NCBI RefSeq assembly: GCF_000321225.1
Contig: NW_004451005.1
Location: 850,659-914,658 of the forward strand
Length of the DNA stretch: 64,000 bases
Reading direction: 5' to 3'
Source of the DNA: Odobenus rosmarus divergens
Taxonomy: Eukaryota; Chordata; Mammalia; Carnivora; Odobenidae
In this document: piece by piece, positions 1-11,367 of the stretch
How the letters are laid out: each line of letters begins with the position of its first letter
How positions within the stretch are numbered: the first letter of the stretch is position 1
Made by a program: the position numbers and the translations under genes
The notes under the pieces: model-generated
The model's database searches: none
What the model saw: only the letters and a program-made list of their open reading frames with translations
What the model was told of the DNA's origin: nothing

Positions 1-1460
1 GCAGACACAGAAGTCTGTGGGTTGAAGGGGTGGGGATGGCCAGTTTGGAGAGAGATAAGTTCCCTCACATTTACATAACTTCAGATGGAAAAAATTGACA
101 GGTATGAGGCGTCTCCAAAGAACCTACAAATGCATTGCAAGAGAGTCAGTTTTGAAAATCTACCAAGCCCATGGAGAGTCAGCTTTGACACCCACCAAAC
201 CCAGGGAGTGCCATCTCAAGTCACGACAGTCCCAGGAAAGAAGTCCTTCCCTGACCCCACCCTCCCTGACAAACTCCAGCAAAGGACATGGGGAAGGATA
301 ATTTCAAAGCACAGATATAGAGAAGCCATCTTAGCCTTTCCAATTGCAGGCCCAAACCATGGGAGAAAAGGAGCTTTACCTTCAAGTTGAGTTTAGAGTT
401 TTAATTATTACACAAGAGTGTATTTTCAAACTCCTGGAATTAAACTGCTTTGTATGCACATACATATGTGTGTGTGACCAAAAGTAACCAGAAGACTATC
501 TATGTGCAAGTGGAAAAGATTCTGGGTCTACCAGAAATTACGTCCAAGAGAGAGAAGGAACCAGTCGACCATGTGGGTTTGACCAAAGGAATAAAACTGC
601 TTTATGACCATATACTATTCAATGATTCTTGTTCAGTGCAATGGGTACACTGGTTAAGGTCTGAATTCAGAAGTTTCTATTGGTTTTTAAAAAAACAGAT
701 TTTCTGAATTTTAAGAAGTATACCATTCTAGATATTCTCAGTGTTTCTCAAACCATTTCATAGGGTATACATGAGTCATTTACAAATTATGCAGATTGTA
801 CATTGGTGTTTTCCAATTAATGGTGAAGAGTAAACAAGGAAGGCAATGCCATGTTTGAGAATGCTGATTCCGGACTCAGAGTCCAGGGTGTGAAATAATG
901 CTTCCCACAAGCTACGTGACCCATCACTTGTTTTACCATAAGTGATTGATGGCCCCTTAGTTTGGTAGGGGAGTAAGGAAAAGTCATTGATGTCCAATGA
1001 TCCAAGAAAGAGTGCATTGCAAAAACAACTTCCATCATAGGAGACTGGAGCATAATCCCATGGCGGGGAAGAGAATAAGAAATCCAGGAAATGGAATGAA
1101 ACACACAACTCAGTCACTGGTTCAGGCTGTTCACTCTCTGTCATTTCTAGTCCGGTAGCTCACGAGGGAAACACTTACCAGCTTTCTGGATAAAGTCCCC
1201 AAGCACAGAGATGCAGACACTGGAAGTCTGATGTTGGTTTGAGCACGTAAGAGTAAAGTTGAGGGACGTGGTGGGGCCCTGAAGTACCCACTACATATGA
1301 TGAGGCTGAGAGAGTGAACCATGAAAAGAAACAGATTTTATGGGACATTATAAATATATTTGATACATTGAGTTTGAGGGGCCTTTGTGATACATAAGGA
1401 GAAACACCTAAAAGTATTTGAGCTTAGGAAGGAATAACTGAGCTTTGATAAGAAATCTGG
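1..1460. other. Unassigned non-coding sequence
   Basis: I recognise no repeat family or gene here. The longest frame is 122 codons on the minus strand (776-1144); it has no recognisable motif. Two overlapping minus frames cover nearly the same stretch, which points to low stop density rather than coding selection. It could be intronic or intergenic, or an old repeat decayed beyond recognition by eye. Confidence 0.5.
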
Positions 1461-1655
1461 AGGGGCGCCTGGGTGGTTCAGTCGGTTAAGCATCTGCTTT
1501 CAACTCAGGTCATGATCCCGGGGTCCTGGGATGGAGCCCCACATCAGGCACCCTGCTCAGCAGGCAGTCTGCTTCTCCCTCTCCTTCTGAACCTCGCTCC
1601 TGCTTGTGCTCTCGCTTGCTCTCTCTTTCAAATGAAAACAAAATCTTTAAATAGT
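1461..1655 (+). mobile_element. Carnivore tRNA-derived SINE
   Basis: The copy starts GGGGCGCCTGGGTGGTTCAG (tRNA-like A-box region) and carries CATGATCCCGGGGTCC. It then runs through a CT-rich stretch to a short tail with AAAATCTTTAAA. It has several substitutions from the younger copies in the window. A short imperfect TCTGGA repeat flanks it, so the target duplication is weak. Confidence 0.9.
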
Positions 1656-3970
1656 AAGTCTGGAAATTTGGAAGGCTTTATTATAAGAGGGGTTTGAAAC
1701 CATGACAGCTAAAGCAATCAATCAGTTTGGGGAAAGCTGGAGACAGAATATTGAGGAATCTCTCTATTTAAGGGTAGATGAAGAAGAAATCAGAAAGTGG
1801 GGGAGGGAAAAGGGGGAGGAAGGGACAGAGTGGGGGAGGGACACAGGGAAGGAACGGAAATGACAAACGTGGGAGATGAGTGTATTAGAAGTGAGAGGAA
1901 GTGAAGCGATTCAAGTTCAACAATGTCAGATGAATTATCTTGGTCAGGGTTATTTCATTTTTCTGTACTTGAGTCTCACTAAAAGCAAGTAGGGATATCA
2001 ATCTTTATTCCATTTTCACTGCTATACTTACAGAACCCCTCAGGTTATAATAAAGACTTGTGAATTCTTTGGGCTACATGAGTATGATTCCTTATTAATT
2101 TTACTACCGTTTACCAATCACTTGTGAAGATTTCCTTGCTTGAATGGGGAGCTGGGGAGAAAACAATTAGCCTTTTATATGCCCTTACTTCCTTTGCTGT
2201 AAAATGAGTTCCTTGGTGAAAAGAAATGTTATGTGGGATACCATAATGGTGAAGAAAGATTTTTGTAAGTCCACAAATAGTGCTGTTGGCAGAAGCATGG
2301 TGATCAGGGAAGGCAAATTCACGTCCATACCCAGAATAAGTGTCTATTTCAGTGGTAGCAAATCACTGCCCTCTTCTTGAGGGAGATATATGTACAGTTA
2401 TAATTTTTTTTTTCTCTTGTGCATGTGAAGCATCTCTAAATGGTCAGGTAGATCCCTAGGTTGAGACAATAGTATTTAATTGGAATCTACTTTGTTACTT
2501 CCCGGTTTGGCCAAAACATTCCCCATGAAGCATAGGTTGGGGTTCTGTGGCATGGGATACAATCCAGAAAGACCCTTCAACTTTGAAAAATTCGGAAACC
2601 TTGGATTTGAGAGAGCTTTGCTGAAATGGAATAATTTTTTCATTCAGCTTAAAAAGCCATGGCAGTTCCCATTTCCCAGCAGGCAAAAACAGAGTGATCA
2701 ATTCTGCACAGAAGCTCTACTGAGAGCATTTTAATCAACCAGAATGAGTACAGAGCAGCTGGCTCGCCACCAAAAATTCACAGACATGTTTGCACCCAAT
2801 TGGAAAACAGTAAACATCAGGCATCAGGCCAGGCCCATTTGGTGAATTAATTTCTTAGTCTAAAATAGATCTTGGAGACAAACTCATTTTTCTACCCTCA
2901 TCCACAAGAATCCTTATCCCTTTCTTTCTCTCACCTAGACTATCAGGACAGAACTAACTCACACCCAAATTACGACCATCAAGATAGTTTTAATGTCTTA
3001 CAGCATTTCTGTGTACAAAACTGCAGACCAAAAATAGAAAGGGAAAGGGAGAGGGGACGGGTGATGAGAATCAGCATGTGAGAATCCAATTTCACCTCTT
3101 TACCATTTTCCCTCATTTTTAAGTTAATTAGAATCATTCATTTGACTTTGAGCATGTGACTATAATGTAGAGATTTCAGCAGCAAAGCTTATATATCTAA
3201 ATGAAGGCAGATGCCATGGAAGAAATGTAATTATTCCAGGGATATTACCATTGTTCAAAAATATTTTTGAATTCCTTCTTCAGAATGTCTCTCAAAGCCA
3301 TTGGGAAATTCAATCTTACAGACCAAACTCACATTTAACAGTAAAATGTTTCTCAATCTATTCATCCATTTATATCTGGCTTGACTCTGAATGACTTTTG
3401 GCAGGTTTAGAAATTAAAATCCAACCTCAAAAGACATTTTGCCATCTCTAAGGAGTCTCAAAGCACTATGTCTACGAAGGATAGTCCAAGTGTGATTTCA
3501 AATATATTTTGACCAATTGTAATATCATTAGAAAAAGTATTTAGCCATTTGAAGGGACTACTTCAAAAGAGGTAGTATTCTTTTGAATGTAGAAGTTCTC
3601 ATATGTGTGCTAAAAATTAGTCATATTACTTTATAATATTTACCATTTTATAATTTATCAAAGTGCAAAAAAACTTTCCAATTCTTCCCCTCCATGCAGG
3701 GTCTTTCTGAAAACCATAGCATATTTGAATGTTGGTAATTATTAAACTAACTGGTGATGGCGTATTCCTCAGAGGTGTTCTCTTTATACCATCTTCTGGT
3801 TTAATTCAGTTCAATTATGTTTATTTCCAAGGTATGTGCTGTGAAACACTAGATCCGTAAGATAAAGCACAGGTTTATAATGGAATAAATTTAAGAAGTG
3901 CAACCTATTATATTCCCTCTTAGATATTCACAATGCATATTATGTCCACATTAATGGTGCCCCAAAGCCC
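1656..3970. other. Unassigned sequence, AT-rich with a purine-rich patch
   Basis: No repeat or gene is recognisable over about 2.3 kb. The only notable structure is the G-rich purine patch near 1.8 kb, annotated separately. The longest frames (84 and 69 codons) have no motif and fit chance. Confidence 0.45.
1799..1840 (+). other. Candidate G-quadruplex tract
   Basis: Six G-runs of 3-5 bases are separated by short A-rich loops of 1, 4, 5, 7 and 1 bases. This satisfies the usual rule of four runs of at least three G with loops of seven or fewer. It is a sequence-motif call; folding has not been tested. Confidence 0.5.
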
Positions 3971-5028
3971 ATGTGGCTTCATCAAGACTCAGGCTTTTCT
4001 CCCACAATCCTGGCCTCCCACAGTTATCCCCATCTCAGTAAATGGAAACATTATTCTTCCAGGTGCTTGAGCTTAAATAAAATCCTTGGACTCATCCTTG
4101 ACTCCTCCCTTTCTCTTAGACCCATATCCAATCCATTAAGAAATCCTTGCTGGGTCTAATTAAAAATAAATCTGTCACCCTCTTGCCATCTCCACCACTA
4201 TCACTTTGGTTCAAGCCATCACCAGCTTTCTTCTAAATTGTTACACCAGCCTCCTAACTTGTTCCTGTACTTTTGTCCTTCTCCCCTTCAATCTACTGTC
4301 AACAGCCCAAGTTATGTCACTCCTCTGCCCACACACCACCAATCTGTCATTATCTAAATCAACATAAAAGCCAAAGTTCCAAGGATGACCTTCACGTGAT
4401 CTACCATAGATGGTCTGTCTTTCTGCTCCCTTGGCCCCCCTCCTATCTCTACCTCATCTCTTTTATCTCCTTTCCTATCCCTTTCTGCCTAGATTAATCC
4501 CCTCCTGGCATACCAGCTTCTTTGTCATTTCTGGAACACACCAGGTATACTCATATAAGCTTTTATATTTACTCTTCCATTAAATATTCCTTCTCCAGCT
4601 ATCTGCATGGCTCACCTCCTCACCTCTTCCAGGTTGTTTTTTTTATGTTCAGCTAGCCAATACACAGCACATCATTAGTTTTCGATGCACTGTTCAACGA
4701 TTCATCAGTTGTGTATAACACATAAATGTCATCTTACTAAGGAAGGTTTCCCTGCCCACCATCCTATGTAATTACCCCCCCCAACCTCCTCATCCCAGAC
4801 TATCACTCTGTATTTTCTCAACCTGCTTCGTTTATCCTCGTGACACTTAGCACCACCCAGCACATCATATCTCTGTTTACTTACTTATTATGTGTTTCCC
4901 CACCAGGATTTAAGCTCTATGAGAACAGTGTCTTGTTTTTATGTCTTCCAGTGGAATTCTCCCAGGGTCCAGGATGGCGGCTGGCATAATGGGTACTCAA
5001 TAAACATTTGTTGAATAAATAAAATTAT
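3971..5028 (+). mobile_element. LINE2 (L2), 3' part
   Basis: The order of phrases follows L2: a CATCCTTGACTCCTCCCT-like start, a GTCACTCCTCTGC segment, AAAAGCCAAAGTTC, a CTTCCAGGT...AATGTCA segment, and a 3' end reading GGTACTCAATAAACATTTG then TTGAATAA. A short antisense L1 fragment splits it near 4.63-4.72 kb. The copy is old and diverged, with no usable reading frame. Confidence 0.8.
4629..4722 (-). mobile_element. L1 3'-end scrap inside the L2
   Basis: Poly-T is followed by CATCATTAGTTTTCGATGCA and a TTCATCAGTTGTG-like segment. The same phrases occur in the antisense L1 3' end at the right edge of the window. L2 sequence continues on both sides, so this is a severely 5'-truncated L1 insertion into the older L2. 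Confidence 0.75.
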
Positions 5029-5119
5029 GAATGTTTCTGAGAGATCCTGCAGTAAATAAACCAGTTTAATCATCATTCCCAATCATACATCAACAAAACC
5101 ATTTTTAAGGCATAATAAC

Positions 5120-5345
5120 TAGGAGCACCTTATTGAGCACACTTTGAAAACTCATGAATATGGTATATGTGCTGCCAATCTAGTGTGGGAGATGAAACAT
5201 AAACATAAACAGAGAATTCGGTATAACATAGTAAGTGATGAAACAGATGTATATGAAGGCTGCTATGAAAGTACAGGATAAAGCCATTTAATATAACAGG
5301 CCTTGGGGAAGGCTGCTTGAAGAGGAAATTCTGATTGTGCTCCTA
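5120..5345 (-). mobile_element. LINE2 (L2) fragment
   Basis: The sequence reads TCTAGTGTGGGAGATGAAAC, then a CATAAACA stretch, then GGGGAAGGCTGCTTGAAGAGG. These are the typical phrases of the antisense L2 3' region (segment before the gapped 'lagged feed' in the family order). It is old and divergent. I see no structure in the following ~650 bases up to the GAAA array. Confidence 0.55.
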
Positions 5346-5407
5346 TAAAAATATGCTTCTGTAACTGACCATTATATAAATGTGCAAGTTATGTTAATTA
5401 TTAGTTT

Positions 5408-5437
5408 TCACTGACATTTCACTGACATTCACTGACA
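5408..5437 (+). repeat. Short tandem repeat, three copies of CACTGACAT-like unit
   Basis: The unit TTTCACTGACA recurs three times with 10-11 base spacing and only end variation. This is a small replication-slippage product in otherwise unassigned sequence. Confidence 0.7.
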
Positions 5438-6000
5438 GTGGGAGTAAGATCACCCATCCTTGATAAATATTTGGAAAACATAAAGAACATAATTTGGTGC
5501 CCTTTTAATAAAAGCAAGACATAGGAGGAGACAAGTGTTACTTAGTCCAGTAATGCCCAGGGTGATTATTTTGTAAGGAGAAGTTTCAAAAAAATGTTAA
5601 TAAGGGGTTCTACTTTTCTCATTTGAGAAAGGATGTTTTTGTCACTAGAAAAGAAAAATTACATTTGTTGTAATAAGGTACACTTTGCCCTTGGGTAACT
5701 CAAAAGGAAATGAGGTGTGGTTGCTACCGGTGGAACTAGGAATTAGGACACTCTACAGACCAGAGGACATGTCCTCATCTACCACTCCCATCTTCGCAAC
5801 CAGCGAAGCATGAGTAGAAGAAATCTCTCAGTATTCAGAGTCTTAGGCACCAGACTTTTTAGAACACAGGACGAGTTTTAGGACTATGAAGCCTCCTTAA
5901 TGTGGAAAGGGATGGAGTTTTCCTAGACGGGGTATGCGTAAAATAGTAGGGACTGGGTTCTAAATTGAGACTGCAAAAAGATAAAGCAAAAGTGAGATTA

Positions 6001-6141
<141 letters not shown>

Positions 6142-6291
6142 GAAATGAGTGATCATTCCAAAGACAAAACTGGAACAACCTCCAAAGACAAAATTTGAGG
6201 TCTTTGCTCTTCCTCAACACCATTCCCAGGGGGATTGAGTTATTTGGATCCAAACACAACTTCTGATCCTCATGCTGTGTGCTAATTAAGA

Positions 6292-6518
6292 TATTTTTTT
6301 TTTAAGATTTATTTATTTATTTACTTATTTTTTGGGGGGGTGCAAGCTGGAGGAGGAGTAGAGGGAGAGGAAGAAGCAGACTCCCCACTGAGTGCAGACC
6401 CCCCACATGGGGCTGGATCCCAGGACCCTGAGATCATGACCTAAGCCTGAAATCAAGAGTAGATCATGACCTGAGCTGAAGGCAGACACCTAACCGCCTG
6501 AGCCACCCAGGCGCCCCG
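6292..6518 (-). mobile_element. Carnivore SINE with internal 30-base duplication
   Basis: Read on the minus strand it starts GGGGCGCCTGGGTGGCTCAG. The body carries AGATCATGACCT twice, 30 bases apart (6431 and 6461). One copy is followed by the AAATCAAGAGT variant and the other by the GAAGGCAGAC variant, so two subfamily versions of one segment sit in tandem. The tail is poly-A with ATTT repeats. Confidence 0.92.
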
Positions 6519-7526
6519 AATGTGTGTGTTTCAACCTGGTCATTTTGAACCATAGTCTGTTTCGCCTTCTGTGGATATTAGTCCCAATATCAGCTCATTT
6601 TTAAAGACTTTACTATGCTGTTTGGATCTACTTGGTGAAGACCTGGAAGTTAGCATGGGACCTGGTCAGCTTTTTTATATGCCAGTTTAGTTTTCGAAAT
6701 CTTTGCTGTTTCTTTGTGTCTGGTCTACATGTGCCAAACTTGGAGGTGAGCCTGGTTTGTGCAGAGAATTAAGGGATCCTCATCTCCAGTCTTCCCTCTC
6801 TGGTATTTCTCCCACACTCTGGTTCACAGTGACCCATTTTCTCTAGTTCCCTTGGCTAGAAAGATGGGGCCCTAGCCTCCTGTGCTTTGTACAGTTCCAC
6901 ATAACTGGTGCTGCTTTCAGAATAAAGAAGAGAGAAAAACAACACAGAAAACTAAAGGAATTCCCTCACACTCTTTGGACAGTTCTTTTCTCAGTTCCTT
7001 TAGCCTAGAACTCAGTCTTCTCTTGGTGTTAAAAGTGCCTTTATCCCAGTGATGGAAGTGCAGTGCCATGTCTGAGGCTAGCCGAGTCAGAACCAGAAGG
7101 TGGCGGGGGGGTACAGAAAAAAAGTTATTTCCACACTCTGGAAATCAGGCATCCCTTTTCCTGGTCTTCTGAATAAATGAATTCTCCCAGTGTTTTTCTG
7201 TTGGCACTTGCTGCCAAATTGTACATGTCAGCCTACCCCCAGTTCAAATCCAGGAGTCAAAGGAAGAAAAACAAAAACAAAAACAAAAAAATGAAACTCC
7301 TCTTTGCTACAGCTTGTTAATCAAATTTTTACTTCAGTGTCCATTTTCCATATTATCGCTTACTTTTCAGAGTCCTCAAGTAGTTGCCTTTTGTCTGCTG
7401 CCCAGAATTTTAGTTGTGATCAGTAAAGAGATAGGCCATAGTCTACAGACTTCACCTTGGCCAGGAATTTCAGTAATAACCACTTTTTTATCCAATCAAC
7501 GAGGAGCAATTTAGTTGTTCTGCTAA
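6519..7526. other. Unassigned sequence
   Basis: No repeat family or gene is recognised. A CTCF-like motif lies near 7.1 kb, and a (CAAAAA)n-like A-rich stretch lies near 7.27 kb. The longest frame, at the right end, is 66 codons without motif. Confidence 0.45.
7093..7106 (+). promoter_or_regulatory. CTCF-like motif, weak
   Basis: CCAGAAGGTGGCGG agrees with the CTCF core CCASYAGRKGGCRS except at the Y position. The G-rich context after the core is also usual for such sites. One motif match in 64 kb is weak evidence by itself. Confidence 0.25.
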
Positions 7527-7529
7527 GAT

Positions 7530-7575
<46 letters not shown>

Positions 7576-7582
7576 TAGACAG
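7527..7582 (+). repeat. (GATA)n microsatellite
   Basis: About a dozen GATA units are followed by a degenerate ATAGACAGATATATA edge. Confidence 0.95.
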
Positions 7583-7637
7583 ATATATAACAACATTCAA
7601 ATTTTAGTTCCAAGTTCTTAGTCAGCATTCAAATTAT

Positions 7638-7681
7638 CATATATATATATGATCTCTCTCTCTCTATATATATATATATAT
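7638..7681 (+). repeat. Compound (AT)n(CT)n(AT)n microsatellite
   Basis: An AT run, GATCTCTCTCTCTC and a second AT run follow each other directly. Short self-complementary AT segments may form local hairpins. Confidence 0.9.
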
Positions 7682-8134
7682 GAAGAAATTACTAATGACT
7701 TGATAAATGAATACTAATTTCCTAGAGTATTTGTCTGTAGGCCAAAAAGACAACATAAATTAAGCTATACTACACTCATAAAGCCACAAAAGTGAGTGTG
7801 GGCAAATATTAGAATAAGTAGGTAAGCAGTTTTTCCAAGTTCTTAGTCAACATTTCACTTTTCTTTTTTTGTGTGTTTTGCAACAATTCATGTCCTCTAC
7901 CTTTTTTTTTTAATGTATAAAAACACTGATACACTTCTGTTCAAATAAGTTAATTCTCCCATATCTACAGACCTTTTGGCAGCAATATGAAGTTGTCTTG
8001 TTAGAGCAAATAAAGAAGGGTGAGGGTGCCCATAAAGAGGGGGATGGAGGTGGTATTTATTACATATCAGAATGAGTACTGGCACCTCTAAATGAGTCTT
8101 TAACAAAAAGACGAGGCCCTGAATGTGCTGTTAG

Positions 8135-8290
8135 GGAAAAAACTATTTAAAGATCATCCAATCCCATACTTCAGGACAATGAAACTGAAATCAAGAGAGG
8201 TGAAGTGTTTTATTCAAGGTCAACCATCTACCTCCTTGTTGCTCACAGTTCAGAATTTAGCCTATCAGTTACAGATGGAGTGGTTCATTT
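8135..8290 (-). mobile_element. MIR SINE, degraded
   Basis: The segment contains AATGAAACTGAAATCAAGAG then GGTGAAGTG...TTCAAGGTCA. This is the antisense MIR core (the 'gaggaaactgaggc ... aaggtcac' region). It is highly diverged. Confidence 0.5.
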
Positions 8291-8923
8291 TGAAAAACAC
8301 TGCTTTGTGATTTGGAAGTTTGCAGATTGTGAATCTCTTGCAATGTTGAGCAGACAGGATGGGAAAATCAAAGATGTAAAATAGGGGTAGAAGAACAAGA
8401 GAAAGCATGAGGGGAAAGAGGAGAGAATATTACATCCTGAAAAAAGGAGGAGGAAGAGGAGATGCAGAAAAGCAGAAAAAAATTTGCCCTCATGACATGA
8501 TTGTTTTAAGTTCCATGGCCAAATCTATTGGGAACAGAATATTTTTGCCATTTGGGAGTAAAATTCCATAAAAATAATGTCCATCAACAGTTGTACCCAC
8601 TTAAAAGCCAGTTGCCAATTTAAAAGTACTTAAATTATTTTATTTCTCAAGCAGTAACATGAACTCTAGACTTTTTCATCTACAGCCTCATGAATTGTTA
8701 GCTAGACCTTGCTCCCAAAAGACCTCATTCTTTATTAGCTTTCACACTAAAATACGGTCTTGCTCATGTAGAGAATTCTGAATCTGTGCAAACCGGCACC
8801 TCCAGACTCAGCCCTACACGGAGGTAGCCAAATTCTCTACCTCAACTCACGTTTCTTAAATTGAATAACACAATGCCAGTATTAACAACAGAATCTTCCT
8901 TTAATCCAGAACCCTGAAAATAG
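8291..8923. other. Unassigned sequence
   Basis: AT-rich sequence with a purine-rich patch around 8.4-8.5 kb. I recognise no repeat or gene. Confidence 0.45.
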
Positions 8924-8939
8924 AGAATAAAAATAATTT

Positions 8940-9107
8940 TTAAAAAGATTTTATTTATTTGAGAGAGAGAGAGTAAGGGGAGGGGCAGAGGGAGAGGGAG
9001 AAGCAGGCTCCCCACTGAGCAGGGAGCCCGACACAGGCCAATCCCAGGACCCTGGGATCCTGACCTGAGCTGAAGGCAGATGCTTACCTGAGCCACCCAG
9101 GTGCCCC
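8940..9107 (-). mobile_element. Carnivore SINE with perfect target duplication
   Basis: On the minus strand it begins GGGGCACCTGGGTGGCTCAG. It is bounded by a perfect 16-base target duplication, AGAATAAAAATAATTT, at 8924-8939 and 9109-9124. The A-box-side segment has lost a few bases (GCTTACCTGAGCC). The intact duplication suggests a fairly recent insertion. Confidence 0.95.
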
Positions 9108-9289
9108 AAGAATAAAAATAATTTGATAAGCTAACTCATGTCAAGAAGTTTCTGACCAAAACACTTTACTATGTCTCCTCTCCCAGAGTAGTGGAGTTTT
9201 AAGAAGAAAATCTAGATGGTATTATGCTTTAGTCCCTAGGAATAGATTGTGAGTGGTAGGAATTTATGCATACTGTGTATCTGCTAGGA

Positions 9290-9607
9290 TAAAGACTTAG
9301 GTACAACTACAGAAAAGGCCAAAGAAACAGCAGCTTAAACAAGATAGCAATTTTTTTCTCTGTCACATAACTGACTGAGGTAGGCAACCTAGGCTCACGG
9401 AACTGCCCCATGATGCTGGAGACCCCATGTGAGAATGACTCGACCATTCTCAGCACTTGGTTCAATCTCAGGACCTAATGTGGCTGCTGCAGCTCTGGCC
9501 ATCACATCTAAATTCTACTTTGTGGGTAGGGGAGAGGGCAAGTGGCGATCACACACCTTTCCTTTTAAAGGAATAACCAAAAGTGCATTTTGTTTCATCA
9601 GCTGTAA
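9290..9607. mobile_element. Ancient interspersed repeat, family uncertain
   Basis: The order GCAGCTTAAACAAGATAGCA, TTTCTCTGTCAC, GAGGTAGGCAACC, TGGCTGCTGCAGCT, CCATCACATCTAAATTC resembles a common old mammalian repeat that I cannot name with certainty. A 61-codon frame inside it is incidental. Confidence 0.4.
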
Positions 9608-9747
9608 CAAATGAACCACTCTGGTGGGGAATGTCAATAATGGGGGGAGGCTATGCATTTGTGGGGTAGGCAGTATATGGGAAACCTCTGTATCTTCCCC
9701 CTCAATTTTGGTGTGAACCTAAAACTGATCTAAAAGATAAGGCCTAT
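9608..9747 (+). mobile_element. Old L1 3' end
   Basis: It ends with GTGTGAACCTAAAACTGATC then TAAAAGATAA, the typical 3' terminus of old L1M-type elements. It is preceded by the usual AATAATGGGGGGAGGCTATG region. A short GGAA-rich stretch follows and may be its decayed tail. Confidence 0.6.
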
Positions 9748-9861
9748 GAAAGGAAGGAAGGAAGAAGGAAAGATTACAAAAAGATTAAAAAACAAAAAAG
9801 CTGGAGGGTCTTAGGGAAGTGATAATGCAAACATAAAATTACATTTTAAAAAATATTCTTG

Positions 9862-10021
9862 GGATGCTGGGTGGCTCAGACAGTTAACAGTCCTGGGATG
9901 GAGTCCTGAATCAGGCTCCTTGCTCAGCAAAGAGCCTGCTTCTCCCTCTGCCTGCTGCTCCCCCTGCTTGTGCACTCACTCTCTCTCTGTTAAATAAATT
10001 TTAAAAAATCTTCTAAAAAAA
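9862..10021 (+). mobile_element. Carnivore SINE with internal deletion
   Basis: The head TGCTGGGTGGCTCAGACAG joins directly to TCCTGGGATGGAGTCC. The CTGCCTTCGGCTCAGGTCATG segment is therefore missing, including much of the region between the A- and B-box equivalents. A perfect 15-base duplication, TAAAAAATATTCTTG, flanks it (9847-9861, 10022-10036). Confidence 0.93.
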
Positions 10022-10130
10022 TAAAAAATATTCTTGTGACCTAAGGGCTATCCACTCACTTATAAAGTAACAAAAGATTAAGACTCTCTTGGAATGTAAA
10101 TCCAGTCAGTCATTAAACCTTCCAATCTTG

Positions 10131-10340
10131 GGCGCCTGGGTGGCTCAGATGGTTGAGTGTCTGCCTTCGGCTCGGGTTGTGATCCCGGGGTCCTGGGATC
10201 GAGTCCCGCATCGGGCTCCCTGCTTGGCGGGGAGCCTGCTTCTCCCTCTGCTTCTCTCTCTCTCTCTGTCTCTCATGAATAAATAAATAAAATCTTTAAA
10301 AAAATAATCATCATAAGGTTTCACCATCTCTTTTAAAAAA
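10131..10340 (+). mobile_element. Carnivore SINE carrying a transduced 3' segment
   Basis: A full-length SINE with tail AATAAATAAATAAAATC is followed by about 30 bases of unique sequence (10305-10334) ending CTCTTTT, then a second A-run. A perfect 16-base duplication, AAACCTTCCAATCTTG, lies at 10115-10130 and 10341-10356. It encloses the SINE and the extra segment together, so both entered as one unit. Confidence 0.95.
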
Positions 10341-10356
10341 AAACCTTCCAATCTTG

Positions 10357-11078
10357 TTTTCTCATCATGAAATAGTGCTGTAACTACGATAAGGATTATT
10401 TGCCCTTTCCTCTAACTCTCTTGTATTGATTTGGTACAAGGCAAGTCTAGTAAACAGAAGGGCAGTCACACGTTAAAGGAAGAAACACACCCATTAAGAA
10501 GTAAGTCAACTGTGACAGAGACTCCTCCTGTCTATGAGATAGTTTTTGCAAATTGTGCTTGGCCTGCAAATTTTGTTGGGAACCAAAAGGATCATTAACT
10601 GGTAGGAAATAATTTGAGTCCCATTAAAGCAAAGGTATCAGATATTAAGAAAAACAAAACCTGAAGGCACAAGTGAATGAAAGCACGAAATACCACTTTA
10701 ATTGTGGTATTTGTTAAATAAACACATATGGAATGCCTCTTATGTGTTAAGCATAGTGCTGGTACTAGGGATCACATTGACAAAAAAGCAAAGTCTCTCT
10801 CAGAAATATTTCACAACATTGAAAGCACAAAGGATACAATGTTGGGAGCCAATCCAAATCTAGAAAGGAGTACGACAATCACCAAGGCCTAGAAAGGATG
10901 CTCGCTCCATATCAAATGTATTATAAGAAGGCAATTATTCTTCAAATTGCATTTGATAACTTTTTTACAAAGAAAGCACTTTAATTCTTTATGTTTCTAA
11001 TGTTATAAATTATAGTGCACTGATTATATATTTGTTTTACTATCTTTTTTCATTTCCCTATACAAATGTGACAGGAAG
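10357..11078. other. Mostly unassigned, with an L2/MIR-like patch
   Basis: The stretch around 10.70-10.80 kb (AATGCCTCTTATGTGTTAAG then GCATAGTGCTGGTACTAGGG) resembles the antisense L2 3' terminus. The rest is unassigned and AT-rich. Confidence 0.4.
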
Positions 11079-11087
11079 AGAGTTTTT

Positions 11088-11281
11088 ATTTTTTTTTTAA
11101 AGATTTTATTTATTTGAGAGAGAGAGAGAGAGCATGCACGCAAGAGAGCACAAGTGGTGGAGAGGGAGAAGCAGGCTGCCCATCAAGCAGGAAGCCCGAC
11201 GTGGGGATTGATCCCAGGACCCTGGGATCATGAGCTGAGCCGGAGGCAGCTGCTTAACCGACAAGGCCATCCAGGTGCCCC
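11088..11281 (-). mobile_element. Carnivore SINE
   Basis: Minus-strand head GGGGCACCTGGATGGCC, body CATGATCCCAGGGTCCTGGG, tail poly-A with a (CT)n stretch. Short flanking repeat AGAGTTTTT at 11079-11087 and 11283-11291. Confidence 0.93.
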
Positions 11282-11367
11282 AAGAGTTTTTGATGTCTTG
11301 ATAAAAGTTTTAGAAGATCACAGAACTATCATAATTTTTGCATTGACTATTAAAATCGTTCTGCCTG

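Noticed and set aside
776..1144. A 122-codon minus-strand frame
   Set aside because: No motif, and an overlapping frame of 95 codons in another phase is equally open.
1461..1655. Possible tRNA gene, because of A-box- and B-box-like sequences
   Set aside because: All such matches in the window are SINE heads with CT-rich bodies and A-tails; none folds as a complete tRNA by inspection.
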